A stretch of DNA of 64,000 nt from CALGFH01 sp036003705 (GCA_036003705.1 DASYSE010000003.1:1-64000); one strand, 5' to 3'; shown: positions 16,319-25,650, counted from the stretch's first letter. Made by a program: numbers and translations. Notes: generated by a model from the sequence alone, not told the origin.

Positions 16319-17314
16319 TTAGCCGCCGGGCCGTCCGGCCCGGGTGGCCTCGGCGTCCCGGCGCAGCGTCCCCGGCAGGGCGAAATGGACGTTCTCGGGG
16401 ATCACCTCGACCTCGCGGACCTCGGTCGCGCCCCGCTCGACCAGGACGGCGACCAGCTCGCCGACCAGCCACTCGGGGGCGGAGGCACCCGAGCTGATCC
16501 CGACGGTGTCGACGCCCTCGAACCAGGCCGGGTCGATCGCCGAGGCCTCGGAGACCAGGTGGCTCTGGGCGCCGGCGGCGCGGGCGACCTCGACCAGGCG
16601 GACCGAGTTGGAGGAGTTCTCGGCCCCGATCACCAGCACCAGCTGGCAGTCGCGGGCCAGCGTCTTGACCGCGGCCTGCCGGTTCTGGGTGGCGTAGCAG
16701 ATGTCGTCGGAGCGGGGGCCGGCGAGCACGGGGAACCGCCCGCGCAGCGTGTCGATCACCCCGGCCGTCTCGTCGACCGACAGGGTGGTCTGGGTGAGGT
16801 AGGCGACCCGCTCGGGATCGGCGACCTCGACCCTGGCCGCCTCGTCCTCGTCGCCGACCAGGTGGACGGCCGTTGGCGCGTGGCCCATGGTGCCGGCGAC
16901 CTCCTCGTGGCCCGCATGGCCGACCAGCACGATGTCGTAGCCCTCGGCGGCGAACTTGCGCGCCTCCTGGTGGACCTTGGTGACCAGCGGGCAGGTGGCG
17001 TCGATCACCCGCAGGCCGCGGACCTTGGCCTCCGCGTGGACCGCGGGGGAGACCCCGTGGGCGGAGAACACCACCGTCGCCCCTTCGGGCACCTCGTCGA
17101 GCTCTTCGACGAACACCGCGCCTCTGGTCTGGAGGTCCCTGACCACATGCAGGTTGTGGACGATCTGCTTGCGCACGTAGACCGGGGGCCCGTAGGTCGC
17201 CAGGGCGACCTCGACGATGTCGATGGCCCGCTCGACGCCGGCGCAGTAGCCGCGGGGAGCGGCCAGCAGCACCCGGCGCGGGGCCGTGAACACTGGGGTC
17301 GGGACGCTGCTCAT
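16319..17314 (-). CDS. ispH: 4-hydroxy-3-methylbut-2-enyl diphosphate reductase
   Basis: IspH is the last enzyme of the MEP pathway and reduces HMBPP to IPP and DMAPP using a [4Fe-4S] cluster. The 331-residue protein has the three cluster cysteines in [18 protein letters not shown] and [11 protein letters not shown], the conserved [11 protein letters not shown] and the [10 protein letters not shown] substrate loop. The ATG at 17314 is preferred over the in-frame GTG at 17320 because TAGAAT on the minus strand (17321-17326) ends right at that GTG and leaves 6 nt before the ATG, consistent with a leaderless start. It is the first gene of an operon with the FAD oxidoreductase. Confidence 0.96.
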   Translation of the reverse strand: MSSVPTPVFTAPRRVLLAAPRGYCAGVERAIDIVEVALATYGPPVYVRKQIVHNLHVVRDLQTRGAVFVEELDEVPEGATVVFSAHGVSPAVHAEAKVRGLRVIDATCPLVTKVHQEARKFAAEGYDIVLVGHAGHEEVAGTMGHAPTAVHLVGDEDEAARVEVADPERVAYLTQTTLSVDETAGVIDTLRGRFPVLAGPRSDDICYATQNRQAAVKTLARDCQLVLVIGAENSSNSVRLVEVARAAGAQSHLVSEASAIDPAWFEGVDTVGISSGASAPEWLVGELVAVLVERGATEVREVEVIPENVHFALPGTLRRDAEATRAGRPGG

Positions 17315-17320
17315 CTCCAC

Positions 17321-17326
17321 ATTCTA
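17321..17326 (-). promoter_or_regulatory. Candidate -10 (TAGAAT) of ispH
   Basis: TAGAAT differs from TATAAT at one base. It is followed by GTGGAG and the ATG, a 6-nt spacing that fits a leaderless transcript and decides the start codon of ispH. Confidence 0.5.
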
Positions 17327-17397
17327 TCGGCGCCGGCCGGACGCGCCCGCCGAGCGGGCGTACCGTGGCCGTTTCGCGGACGCAGGAGGCGAGGACC

Positions 17398-17562
17398 GTG
17401 GAGCTTGAGGCGCTGGACCACGGCCACCAGGTCGAGGTCGCCACCTTCGGGCCGGCCGCCACAGAACACCGGTCAGGCATGCCCGACGCGCATGCGGAGG
17501 GCATGGCCGGAGGCGCGGCGCAGGTGAACGCGACGTCGATGCTCGACCGGCGTTCTGGTTGA
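17398..17562 (+). CDS. Possible small protein, 54 aa
   Basis: A GTG with a perfect AGGAGG 8 nt upstream (17384-17389) opens a 54-codon frame: VELEALDHGHQVEVATFGPA, then a His/Ala/Gly-rich tail. I recognise no family. The first 20 residues look protein-like and the rest is weaker, so it could be a real small protein or the start of a decayed gene. It lies 39 nt upstream of the bPH2 gene in the same direction. Confidence 0.35.
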   Translation: MELEALDHGHQVEVATFGPAATEHRSGMPDAHAEGMAGGAAQVNATSMLDRRSG

Positions 17563-17601
17563 GCGCCCCGACCGGCCGGCTCCGGATAGGCTGGCCCGGA
17601 G

Positions 17602-18102
17602 ATGAGCGAGGCAACCGGGAGCTGGGCGGCGGCCAGGGCGTTGGACCGCCGCATCGTGGTGGTCTGGACCGTCCAGGAGGCGTTCGGCTACGCGGTCCTG
17701 GCCCTGCTGGTGCTGGCCGTCGACGTCGGCGCCAGGCTGGCCCAGCTCGACGTGCCCGGGCCGCCCGGGCTGGCCGCCGGGCTGGTCGCGGCCGCCGGGG
17801 GGCTGATCGCCTGGCGGCTGCCGAGGGCCACCTACCGGCACTGGCGCTACCAGGTGGCCGACGACGCCCTGGAGCTGCGCCACGGCGTGATCCGCCGGAT
17901 CCACTCGGCCATCCCCTACTTCCGGGTCCAGCACATCGACGTGGCCCAGGGGCCGGTCGAGCGCGCGGTCGGCCTGGCCCGGCTGATCGTGCACACCGCC
18001 TCGGCGGGTACCGACGCCACCATCCCCGGCATCGCCGCCGGCGAGGCCGAGGGCCTGCGGCGCCTCATCCTGGCCAGGGCCGGCTCCGGCGATGCCGTCT
18101 GA
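17602..18102 (+). CDS. bPH2 (YdbS-like) membrane protein
   Basis: The 166-residue protein has two membrane segments at about 25-45 and 55-78, then a bacterial pleckstrin-homology-like bPH2 domain (YQVADDALELRHGVIRRIHSAIPYFRVQHID, about 88-118, and LIVHTASAGTDATIPGI). It matches YdbS. YdbS and YdbT normally occur together and are implicated in envelope stress tolerance to antimicrobial compounds; the mechanism is poorly known. The next gene overlaps by 11 nt, so translation is coupled. A TAGGCT hexamer at 17587-17592 is a likely promoter -10. Confidence 0.88.
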   Translation: MSEATGSWAAARALDRRIVVVWTVQEAFGYAVLALLVLAVDVGARLAQLDVPGPPGLAAGLVAAAGGLIAWRLPRATYRHWRYQVADDALELRHGVIRRIHSAIPYFRVQHIDVAQGPVERAVGLARLIVHTASAGTDATIPGIAAGEAEGLRRLILARAGSGDAV

Positions 18103-19612
18103 GGGCCCGGGCCCGCCGGCAGGTGCGGGCGAGCCCGCGACCGCCCAGGAGACGGGACCGGTCCCGCTGAACGGCACCGGGCGCCGGCGGCTGCACCTGC
18201 TCAGCCCGGTGTTCTTCGCGGCCGGGCACGCCCGGCGGCTCTGGCCGCTGGCGCTGCTGGTGGCGGCACGGCGCCAGTTCTGGCTGCTGGCCCTTGGAGC
18301 GCTGGTGCTGCTGGCCTGGAGCACCGTCGAGTGGCTGCGCCGGACCTACTCGCTGGAGGGCGGAGCGCTGCGGCTGGAGGAGGGGGTGCTGGCCCGCAAG
18401 CTCCGGGCCGTCCCGTTCGACCGGATCCAGCAGGTCGACCTGGTCCGCAAGCCTCTGCACCGCCTGCTCGGGGTCGCCACCCTGCGGGTCGAGACGGCCG
18501 GCGGCGGCTCGGCCGCCGAGGTCGACCTGGACGTGGTCACCCTGGCCGAGGCCCAGGCGCTCCGGACCAGCCTGCTGCGGGCCAAGACCGGCACCGGCCC
18601 CGCGGCCGGCGGCCAGGCCGTCCCGGAGCCGGCGGCCGCAACCGCCGAGCGGGTGCTGCTGCGGCTGTCCATCGGCGAGGTGATGCTGGCCGGCGTCACC
18701 GGCACCCGCGCGGCCGCCGCGCTGGTGGTGCTCGGCCCGCTCAGCCAGGCCGCCGACTGGTTCCCCGACCTGTCCGACTGGCTGTTCCGGCGCTTCAGCC
18801 CGGAGGCGGTGGCGCCGAGCACCCCGCTGGCGTTCCTCGCCGCCGCCGTGCTCGGCGTGGCCGTCTGGCTGGGGCTGGCCGCCGCCTCCAGCATCGTCAC
18901 CGACTACGGCTTCACCCTCGCCCGTGTCCGGGACGACCTGATCGTGCGCCGGGGGCTGCTCGAGCGCCGCGAGGCGGTCCTGCCGCTGGCCAGGCTGCAG
19001 GTGGTCCGGGTGGACGAGTCGCTGCTGCGACGGGCGCTCGGCCGGGCCTCGATCCGCATCCAGAGCGCCGGGCGGTCCGGTGGCGGCGACCAGACGGCCA
19101 GCCGCCTTGCCATCCCGATCCTGCAGCGTGCCCAGGTCAACCGGGTCCTCGGGGAGCTGCTGCCGGGGGCGGCGCCGGTGCCGCGGCTGCGCCTGCCACC
19201 GCCGGCGGCCCGCCGCCGGGCGGTGACCCGCAGCGTGGTCCTGACCACCCTGCTGGCGGCCGCGGTCGCCCTCGCCCTGTGGCGCCTGACCCGGTTGGGC
19301 GTGCTGGTCGTGCCGCTGGCCGTCCCCTTGGCCGTGGCCTTCGGGCTGGCGGCCTACCGGAGCCTCGGCCATGCTCGGCGGGACGGGTTCCTCTATGCCA
19401 GGATCGGGGTCCCGGTCCGGGTGACGACGGTGGTCCCGGTGGCCAAGGCCCAGAGCGGCAGCGTCCGCTCCTCGCCCTTCCAGCGCCGGGCCGGCCTTGC
19501 CACCCTCCAGGTCGACGTGGCCGGCGGCGGGTCGACCCCCCGGGTCGTCGACGAGGCCGAGACGACTGCCGAGGAGCTGCTGCAGGTCGTGCTGGATCGC
19601 CCGAGGGTCTGA
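18092..19612 (+). CDS. Multi-domain bPH2 (YdbT-like) membrane protein
   Basis: The 506-residue protein carries three bPH2 domains separated by membrane-segment pairs, as in YdbT. Domain 1 is near 85-165 (YSLEGGALRLEEGVLARKLRAVPFDRIQQVDL), domain 2 near 265-345 (VTDYGFTLARVRDDLIVRRG, then LPLARLQVVRVDESLL), and a shorter third near 420-490 (LYARIGVPVRVTTVVPVAKAQ). Hydrophobic pairs are at about 45-75, 190-260 and 375-415. It should form a membrane complex with the YdbS-like product of the overlapping upstream gene. It converges with hutF, 7 nt away. Confidence 0.88.
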   Translation: MPSEGPGPPAGAGEPATAQETGPVPLNGTGRRRLHLLSPVFFAAGHARRLWPLALLVAARRQFWLLALGALVLLAWSTVEWLRRTYSLEGGALRLEEGVLARKLRAVPFDRIQQVDLVRKPLHRLLGVATLRVETAGGGSAAEVDLDVVTLAEAQALRTSLLRAKTGTGPAAGGQAVPEPAAATAERVLLRLSIGEVMLAGVTGTRAAAALVVLGPLSQAADWFPDLSDWLFRRFSPEAVAPSTPLAFLAAAVLGVAVWLGLAAASSIVTDYGFTLARVRDDLIVRRGLLERREAVLPLARLQVVRVDESLLRRALGRASIRIQSAGRSGGGDQTASRLAIPILQRAQVNRVLGELLPGAAPVPRLRLPPPAARRRAVTRSVVLTTLLAAAVALALWRLTRLGVLVVPLAVPLAVAFGLAAYRSLGHARRDGFLYARIGVPVRVTTVVPVAKAQSGSVRSSPFQRRAGLATLQVDVAGGGSTPRVVDEAETTAEELLQVVLDRPRV

Positions 19613-19619
19613 GCGGGCC

Positions 19620-20963
19620 TCACGCCCCGTCGAGCGCGCCGATGGCCGAGGTGAGGGCGGCGCCGACGTCGCCGACCAGGAGATGGCGGCGGTCCTCGAC
19701 CACCTGGCGCCCACCGGCCACCACCGAGGTGACGTCGGCGGCGGTGGCCGCGAACACCAGGTGGTCCACGGCCTCGGTGGGGCGGACGCCGGCCAGCCGC
19801 ACCGAGTCGAGCCGCACGCTGACCAGGTCGGCCAGCCGGCCGGGGGCCAGCCGCCCGGCGTGCCAGCCGAGCGCGTCCATGCCGGCCTCGGTGGCCGCGG
19901 CCAGCAGGTCGGCCGGGCGGTGGTGGCCGCGCCGCCCGGTGGCCAGCCGCTGGTCCAGCTCGACCGCCCTGGCCTCCTCGAACAGGTCGACGACGGCGTG
20001 GCTGTCGGAGCCGAGGCAGAGCGGGCTGCCGGCGCGGGTCAGGGCGCGGGCTGGCCCGATCCCGTCGGCCAGGTCGCGCTCGGTGGTCGGGCAGAAGCAG
20101 GCGGTGGTCCGGGTGGCGCCCAGCCTGGCGATGTCCTGGCCGGTCAGATGGGTGGCGTGGACCGCGGTGGTGCGCGGGCCGAGCACCCCGGCCGTCTCGG
20201 CCAGGGCCGCCGGGGTGCGGCCGGTGGCGGCCAGGCAGGCCTGGTTCTCGGCCGGTTGCTCGGACAGGTGGAGGTGCAGGGGGGCGTCGCGGTCCGCCGC
20301 CCAGGCGGCCACGGTCGCCATGGCCTGCGGGTCGACCGCCCTGACGCTGTGGATGCCGGCGGCGACCCGCACCCCGGGCCCGTCGCGCAGCCCGCCGGCC
20401 CGCTCGGCCCAGGTCTCGGCGTCGCCGTCGCCGAAGCGGACCTGGGGGCCGGTCAGGGGCTCGCCGCCGAGGCCGGCCCGGAGGTAGCAGGTGTCGATCA
20501 GGGTCAGCCGGACCCCGGCCTGGCCGGCCGCCTCGACCAGGGCCTGCCCCATCTGGTTGGGGTCGGCATAGGGGCGGCCGACCCGGTCGTGGTGCAGGTA
20601 GTGGAACTCCCCGACGGCGGTGATCCCGGCAAGCGCCATCTCGGCGTAGGCCGCCCGGGCCAGCTCGAGGTAGCTGTCCGGGTCGAGCGTGCCCGCCACC
20701 TGGTACATCAGCTCCCGCCAGCTCCAGAAGTCCCCCCGCTCCTGGTGGGTGCGGCCGCGCAGGGCCCGGTGGAAGGCATGGGAATGCCCGTTGGCCAGCC
20801 CCGGGACGGTGATCCCGGCCAGCCGGCTCGCCCCCGGCGGCGGGTCGGCCCCCTCGCTCACGGACGCGATCCGGTCCCCCTCGACCTCCACCAGCACCCG
20901 CTCGGCCACGCCCCGCTCCGGGCCCAGCCAGGCCAGCTCTGCGTGCCACGCGGTCAGCGGCAC
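19620..20963 (-). CDS. hutF: Formimidoylglutamate deiminase
   Basis: This 447-residue amidohydrolase-superfamily enzyme converts N-formimidoyl-L-glutamate to N-formyl-L-glutamate and ammonia in histidine degradation. Landmarks are the metal-binding GLANGHSHAFHRALRGR (about 54-70), the HutF-specific FWSWRELMYQVAG, HLHLSEQPAENQAC for the third histidine region, HATHLTG, and GSDSHAVVDLFEEAR for the catalytic Asp. Length is normal. It overlaps the upstream M20 gene by 10 nt. In Streptomyces the same two genes sit inside the hut cluster; here hutH, hutU and hutI are not in the window. Confidence 0.93.
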   Translation of the reverse strand: MPLTAWHAELAWLGPERGVAERVLVEVEGDRIASVSEGADPPPGASRLAGITVPGLANGHSHAFHRALRGRTHQERGDFWSWRELMYQVAGTLDPDSYLELARAAYAEMALAGITAVGEFHYLHHDRVGRPYADPNQMGQALVEAAGQAGVRLTLIDTCYLRAGLGGEPLTGPQVRFGDGDAETWAERAGGLRDGPGVRVAAGIHSVRAVDPQAMATVAAWAADRDAPLHLHLSEQPAENQACLAATGRTPAALAETAGVLGPRTTAVHATHLTGQDIARLGATRTTACFCPTTERDLADGIGPARALTRAGSPLCLGSDSHAVVDLFEEARAVELDQRLATGRRGHHRPADLLAAATEAGMDALGWHAGRLAPGRLADLVSVRLDSVRLAGVRPTEAVDHLVFAATAADVTSVVAGGRQVVEDRRHLLVGDVGAALTSAIGALDGA

Positions 20964-22303
20964 GCCAGCTCCTCGATGACGGCGGCGAGGGCCTCGACCC
21001 CGGCAAGGCAGTCGTCGAGGTCGGCGGTCTCGGTGGGGCTGTGGCTGGTGCCGGTCGGGTTGCGGACGAACAGCATGGCGGTCGGGACGGTGGGGGCCAG
21101 CGCGCCGGCGTCGTGGCCGGCGGCGGTGGGGAGCTCCACCGGCTCGAGGCCGCGCCCGCGGAGGCAGGCGTCGATCCGGTCGGTGAGGTCCCGGTCGAAG
21201 GCGACCGCCGGGCTGCGTGACTCGCAGTCCAGCTCGACGGCCAGCCCGTTGCGGCCGGCGGCCTCCTCGACCGCGGTCTGGAAGGCGGCCAGCAGCCAGT
21301 CGAGGACCTGGTCGCGCTCGGCCCTCGCGTCCAGCCAGGCCAGCACCCGGCCAGCGACCGAGTTGCCGGAGTTGGGCTCGACCACCACCCTGCCGACGGT
21401 CGCGACCGCGCGCAGCTCGGCGGCGGCCGCCCGTGCGGCAAGGATGGCCGCGGCCAGGCCGAACATCGGGTCGCGCCGGTCTTCCAACCGGGTGGTGCCG
21501 GCGTGGTTGGGCTCGCCGGTCAGGGTGAGCCGCCAGCGTCCGTGGGGCCAGATGCCGGCGCCCAGCCCGACCGGCTGGCCCAGGTCGACCAGGCCACGGC
21601 CCTGCTCGACATGGAGCTCGACGAACGCGGCCAGCCGGCCCAGCCGCTCCGGGTCGGGCCGGACGGCCTCGGGGCCCAGGCCGGCGGCGGCCAGCGCCTC
21701 GGCCACGGTGACGCCGTCCTGGTCGACCCGGTCGAGCACGGCCGCCGGGTCGAGACCGCCCGCGAGCAGTCGGCTGCCAAAGGTCGGCACCCCGAACCGC
21801 CCGCCCTCCTCGTCGGCGAACGCGACCACCGCCACCGGCCGACGGGGCTCAACCCCCCGCCTGGCCAGCTCGCCCACCGCGACCAGCCCGCTGACCACCC
21901 CGAGCGCGCCGTCGTAGGCTCCACCCCCCCGCACGGTGTCCAGGTGGCTCCCGACCGCCACCGCCCCGCCGAGGTCCCCCGTCTGCCCAGGTGCCGCGCT
22001 TGGACCCCCGGTGGGGGAGCGTAGCCGACCGACCGGCGAGGTTCCGGCGGCCGTCCACAGACCCTCCCCGGCGACCTTCGAGCCGCCGGACCCGCCCCAC
22101 CAGGCCCAGAGGTTGCCGGCCGGGTCCTGCTCGACCGTCAGGCCGCGGGCGGCGGCCTCGGACTCGAACCAGGCCCGGGCCGCCCGGTCCTCGTCGGTCC
22201 AGGCCAGTCGGGTCCACCCGCCGGCCGGGTCTCGCCCGATCGCCGCCAGTCCCCCGAAGCACGCCTCGAACTCGTCCCGCAGCCGCTTCCCGCTCGCGCT
22301 CAT
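20954..22303 (-). CDS. M20-family amidase (allantoate amidohydrolase/N-carbamoyl-amino-acid hydrolase type)
   Basis: The 449-residue zinc hydrolase shows the M20 pattern of this subgroup: AVGSHLDTVRGGGAYDGALGV (zinc His and bridging Asp), AFADEEGGRFGVPTFGSR (catalytic and ligand Glu), ELHVEQGRGL and HAGTTRLEDRRD. Annotation would read allantoate amidohydrolase, but its 10-nt overlap with hutF makes N-formylglutamate deformylation the more likely role. The ATG at 22303 has GGCGGGAGACGG before it, which is why the 15 extra codons to 22348 were not used. Confidence 0.87.
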   Translation of the reverse strand: MSASGKRLRDEFEACFGGLAAIGRDPAGGWTRLAWTDEDRAARAWFESEAAARGLTVEQDPAGNLWAWWGGSGGSKVAGEGLWTAAGTSPVGRLRSPTGGPSAAPGQTGDLGGAVAVGSHLDTVRGGGAYDGALGVVSGLVAVGELARRGVEPRRPVAVVAFADEEGGRFGVPTFGSRLLAGGLDPAAVLDRVDQDGVTVAEALAAAGLGPEAVRPDPERLGRLAAFVELHVEQGRGLVDLGQPVGLGAGIWPHGRWRLTLTGEPNHAGTTRLEDRRDPMFGLAAAILAARAAAAELRAVATVGRVVVEPNSGNSVAGRVLAWLDARAERDQVLDWLLAAFQTAVEEAAGRNGLAVELDCESRSPAVAFDRDLTDRIDACLRGRGLEPVELPTAAGHDAGALAPTVPTAMLFVRNPTGTSHSPTETADLDDCLAGVEALAAVIEELACR

Positions 22304-22354
22304 CCGTCTCCCGCCGGTCGGCCCGCCATCAGGTGGAGAGTCTGCCACCCATGC

Positions 22355-22525
22355 TCAGCCCTCGGGCGTCCAGCCGAGCTCCCGCCACAGCGGCTCGGGC
22401 AGCAGCCGGTCGATCCGTTCCAGGACCCAGGTCGGCCTGGCTTCTGGCGGCACAGCCAGCGTGTACGCCGTGCAGCTGGTCGCCCAGGAAGATGGTCCCG
22501 TCGAGGTCGAACACGTCGCCCTGGT
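22355..22525 (-). pseudogene. Remnant of a HAD-family hydrolase gene
   Basis: On the minus strand one frame begins GDVFDLDGTIFLGDQL, the unmistakable HAD motif I (DxDGT). After about 20 codons the sense switches to another frame, which reads AYTLAVPPEARPTWVLERIDRLLPEPLWREL-type sequence (here given in part) and ends at TGA 22355. A normal HAD phosphatase needs 200 or more residues, so the middle has been deleted and the frame lost. It lies just after the ABC exporter stop. Confidence 0.6.
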
Positions 22526-22546
22526 AGAGGGCGTCGGGATGCCCGC

Positions 22547-24427
22547 TCAGGCGGGGGCCTCCAGACGGGCGGGCGGCGAGACCGGGGCCCGGCCGAACTG
22601 GGTCTGGTACAGCTCGGCGTACAGGCCCCCGGCGGCCAGGAGCTCGCCGTGGGTGCCCTGCTCGACCACGCGGCCATCGTCGATGACCAGGATCCGGTCG
22701 GCGTTGACGATGGTCGACAGCCGGTGGGCGATGACCAGGCTGGTCCGGCCGGTCAGGGCGGCGGCCAGGGCCTCCTGGATGTGGACCTCGGCCTCCGAGT
22801 CCAGGTGGGCGGTGGCCTCGTCGAGGATCATGATCGCCGGGTCGGCCAGCAGCAGGCGGGCGATGGCCAGCCGCTGCTTCTCCCCACCCGACAGCCGGTA
22901 ACCACGTTCACCGACCACCGTCTCCCAGCGCTCGGGCAGGCTCTCGATCAGGTCGAGGATGCGGGCGGCCCGGCAGGCACCCTCGATCTGCTCGAGGGTC
23001 GCGTCCGGCCTGGCGTAGCGAAGGTTGGCCAGGATGGTGTCGTGGAACAGGTGCGGGTCCTGGGCGACCAGCCCGATCGCGCCCCGCAGGCTCTCCAGCT
23101 GGAGGTCACGGACGTCGGTGCCGTCGACCCGCACGGCACCGTCGGTGACGTCATATACCCGCGCGACCAGCATGGCGGTGGTGGTCTTGCCCGCACCCGA
23201 CGGGCCGACCAGGGCGACCAGCTCGCCTGGCCGGACGGTGAAGCTGACGTCGTGCAGCACCGGATCGCCGGCGCTGGCCCCGACCGCGGCCGCACCGCCG
23301 GTGAGGCTGGCGATGGTCGACTCGTCGACGCTGGGATAGCGGAAGCCGACGTGGTCGAACTCGACCCGGCCGGCGGGCTGGTCCAGCGGAAGCGCTCCTG
23401 GCCGGTCGCGGATCGGGCTCTCGAAGTCGAGCACCTCGAACACCCGCTCGAAGGACACGAACGCGGTCATCACATCCACGCGGGCGTTGGTCAGGGCGGT
23501 CAGCGGCCCGTACACCTGGGTGACGTAGGCGGCGAGGGCGACGACGTCGCCCGGCTGGAGGCTGCCGCCGACGGCCAGCCGGCCGCCGAACCAGTAGACG
23601 GCGGCCGTGCCAACGGCGCCGACCAGGCCGAGGACCACGAAGAAGGTCTGCCCGTACAGGGCGGAACGTACGCCGATGTCGCGCACCCCGGCCGCCTTGT
23701 CGGCGAACCCGGCCAGCTCCCGGTCCCGGCGGCCGAACAGCATCACCAGCAGCGCCCCGGCGACGTTGAAGCGCTCGTTCATGGTGGTGGTCATGGCCGC
23801 GTTGAGCTGCATCGACTCCCTGGTGATGGCCTGCAGCCGGCGGCCGACCCGCTTGGCCGGGAGCAGGAACAGCGGCAGCACGGCCACCGCCATCAGGGTG
23901 ATGCGCCAGTTGAGCAGGGCCATGGCGACCAGGGTCGTGATCAGGCTGATCAGGTTGGAGAAGACCGACCCGAGCGTGCCGGTGAGGGCCCGCTGGGCGC
24001 CGACCACGTCGCTGTTCAGCCGGCTGGTGAGGGCGCCGGTCTGGGTGTGGGTGAAGAAGGCCAGGGGCTGGCGCTGCACGTGGTCGAACATGGTGGTGCG
24101 CAGCTGGTAGATCAGGCCCTCGCCGATCCGGGAGGACAGCAGCCGCTGGCCGAGGGCCAGCCCGGCGTTGGCGACCGCCACCCCGACGGCGACGAGGCCG
24201 ATCAGGTTGACCAGGCTGAAGCTCTTCCGCGGGATGGCGGTATTGAGCAGCTCCCGGACGAGCAGCGGCGGGACCACGGCGGCCAGGGCCGACAGCGCCA
24301 GCAGGAACAGGTAGGTGGCGATCTGCCAGCGGAAGGCGCGGGCGAACCCCCAGACGCGCCACACCACCCCGCGCGACAGCTTGGTGCCGGGTTCCAGGGG
24401 GGTCCGTGGATACCAGTGATACATCAT
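22547..24427 (-). CDS. ABC exporter, fused transmembrane and ATPase domains
   Basis: The 626-residue half-transporter has six predicted membrane helices in residues 30-320 and a nucleotide-binding domain at about 355-600: Walker A GPSGAGKTTT, Q-loop AQDPHLFHDTI, signature RLSGGEKQR, Walker B IMILDEATAHLD and H-loop AHRLSTI. It should work as a homodimer and export lipids, peptides or drugs. The ATG overlaps the MFS stop (ATGA), so it is coupled to the upstream MFS gene; the two may form a resistance or efflux operon. The inserted linker with TGGAAAVGASAG near 375-390 is unusual but harmless-looking. Confidence 0.93.
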   Translation of the reverse strand: MMYHWYPRTPLEPGTKLSRGVVWRVWGFARAFRWQIATYLFLLALSALAAVVPPLLVRELLNTAIPRKSFSLVNLIGLVAVGVAVANAGLALGQRLLSSRIGEGLIYQLRTTMFDHVQRQPLAFFTHTQTGALTSRLNSDVVGAQRALTGTLGSVFSNLISLITTLVAMALLNWRITLMAVAVLPLFLLPAKRVGRRLQAITRESMQLNAAMTTTMNERFNVAGALLVMLFGRRDRELAGFADKAAGVRDIGVRSALYGQTFFVVLGLVGAVGTAAVYWFGGRLAVGGSLQPGDVVALAAYVTQVYGPLTALTNARVDVMTAFVSFERVFEVLDFESPIRDRPGALPLDQPAGRVEFDHVGFRYPSVDESTIASLTGGAAAVGASAGDPVLHDVSFTVRPGELVALVGPSGAGKTTTAMLVARVYDVTDGAVRVDGTDVRDLQLESLRGAIGLVAQDPHLFHDTILANLRYARPDATLEQIEGACRAARILDLIESLPERWETVVGERGYRLSGGEKQRLAIARLLLADPAIMILDEATAHLDSEAEVHIQEALAAALTGRTSLVIAHRLSTIVNADRILVIDDGRVVEQGTHGELLAAGGLYAELYQTQFGRAPVSPPARLEAPA

Positions 24428-25650
24428 CCTGCTCGCCCCAACCCTTCCCGGGTCTCGGGCATTCCGGCCGGCGGCGCGGCGAGGGCGTGGCGGCGCAGTC
24501 GGGCCAGCAGGGCGGCGGCGGCGACCCCGCCGGCGGCGATCAGGAAGGCCGCGTCGATGCCGACCCGCTGTACCAGGGTGCCGCCGAGCGCGTTGCCGCC
24601 GGCGAACCCGGTCGCGAACGCGGTGGTCACCCAGGTGAACGCCTCGGTCACGGTGCCGGCGGGGGCGAGGCGGTCGACCAGCAGGTACAGGCAGGCGATG
24701 GCGGGGGCGATCCCGAGCCCGGCCAGGACCATGCCAGCGCCGAGCTGGACCAGCCCGCCGGCCACGGCGAGCAGTGCGATCCCGGCGACCACGAGGAGCA
24801 GCAGGCCGATCATGCGCTGCTCGGGCCCGCGGTCGGAGGCACGGCTGCCGAAGGACAGGCCACCGACCATGCTGCCGGCCGCCCACAGGGCCAGCAGCGG
24901 TCCGGCGAGGGTGCGCGAGCCGAGCTGCTCGGCGTCCGCCACCACCGTCACCTCGACAGTGCCGAAGGCGCCGGCCAGCAGCACGATGCTGGCCATGACG
25001 GCGCGGATCCCGGGGCTGCGCAGCGGGCCGGCCCAGTCGGCCGCCCGCCGCCGCCCGCGCCAGGCCCGCGAGGCCGGCGTCGCCGCGAACACCCCGACCC
25101 CGACCAGCAGCAGCGCCCCGGTGCCGAGCACCGCCGCTGCGGGCGAGAAGACCGCGGCCAGCAGGGCGACCAGCGGCGGCCCGACGACGAAGATGAGCTC
25201 CTGCACGGTCGACTCGACCGCGAACGCGGCCTGCAGCTGGCCGCCATGCCCGAGCAGCTTCGACCACAGCGCCCGCATGCAGGCGGCGACCGGAGGGCTC
25301 GACGCGCCGGCCAGGGCGGCCAGCGCGGCCAGGACGGCCGGGGAGGCGCTCCGGCCGGCGGCGGCCAGCGCACCGAAGCTGAGGGCGCTGGGCCCGGCGC
25401 AGCCAACCAGCACCCGGGTCTGCCCGACCCGGTCGACCAGCCGGCCGAGCAGCGGCGAGGTCAGGGCGAGGGCGATCGAGTAGGCGCCGGCGACCAGCCC
25501 GGCGACGGCGTAGGAGGCGCCGGCCTCCCGGACCAGCAGCACGATTGCCAGCCCGGCCATGGCGGTCGGCATCCGCCCGACCACCGCCGATCCGAGCAGC
25601 CGGGACACCGAGGGCGTGCGAAGGACATCCAGATAGACACGAAGGCGCAT
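24424..25650 (-). CDS. Major facilitator superfamily transporter
   Basis: The 408-residue protein has about 12 hydrophobic helices and an MFS signature in the loop after helix 2 (SPLLGRLVDRVGQTRVLV, about 66-83). The basic N-terminus (MRLRVYLDVLRTPSVSR) is cytoplasmic. The pattern fits drug or metabolite efflux proteins of the YfcJ/Bcr-like type, but no substrate can be named. It is the first gene of a two-gene operon with the ABC exporter (4-nt overlap), 35 nt after the nitronate monooxygenase stop. Confidence 0.88.
   Translation of the reverse strand: MRLRVYLDVLRTPSVSRLLGSAVVGRMPTAMAGLAIVLLVREAGASYAVAGLVAGAYSIALALTSPLLGRLVDRVGQTRVLVGCAGPSALSFGALAAAGRSASPAVLAALAALAGASSPPVAACMRALWSKLLGHGGQLQAAFAVESTVQELIFVVGPPLVALLAAVFSPAAAVLGTGALLLVGVGVFAATPASRAWRGRRRAADWAGPLRSPGIRAVMASIVLLAGAFGTVEVTVVADAEQLGSRTLAGPLLALWAAGSMVGGLSFGSRASDRGPEQRMIGLLLLVVAGIALLAVAGGLVQLGAGMVLAGLGIAPAIACLYLLVDRLAPAGTVTEAFTWVTTAFATGFAGGNALGGTLVQRVGIDAAFLIAAGGVAAAALLARLRRHALAAPPAGMPETREGLGRAG

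Noticed and set aside
15045..17654. An 869-codon minus-strand frame
   Set aside because: Only the part from 16313 leftward is the FAD oxidoreductase; the rest is a shadow of ispH.
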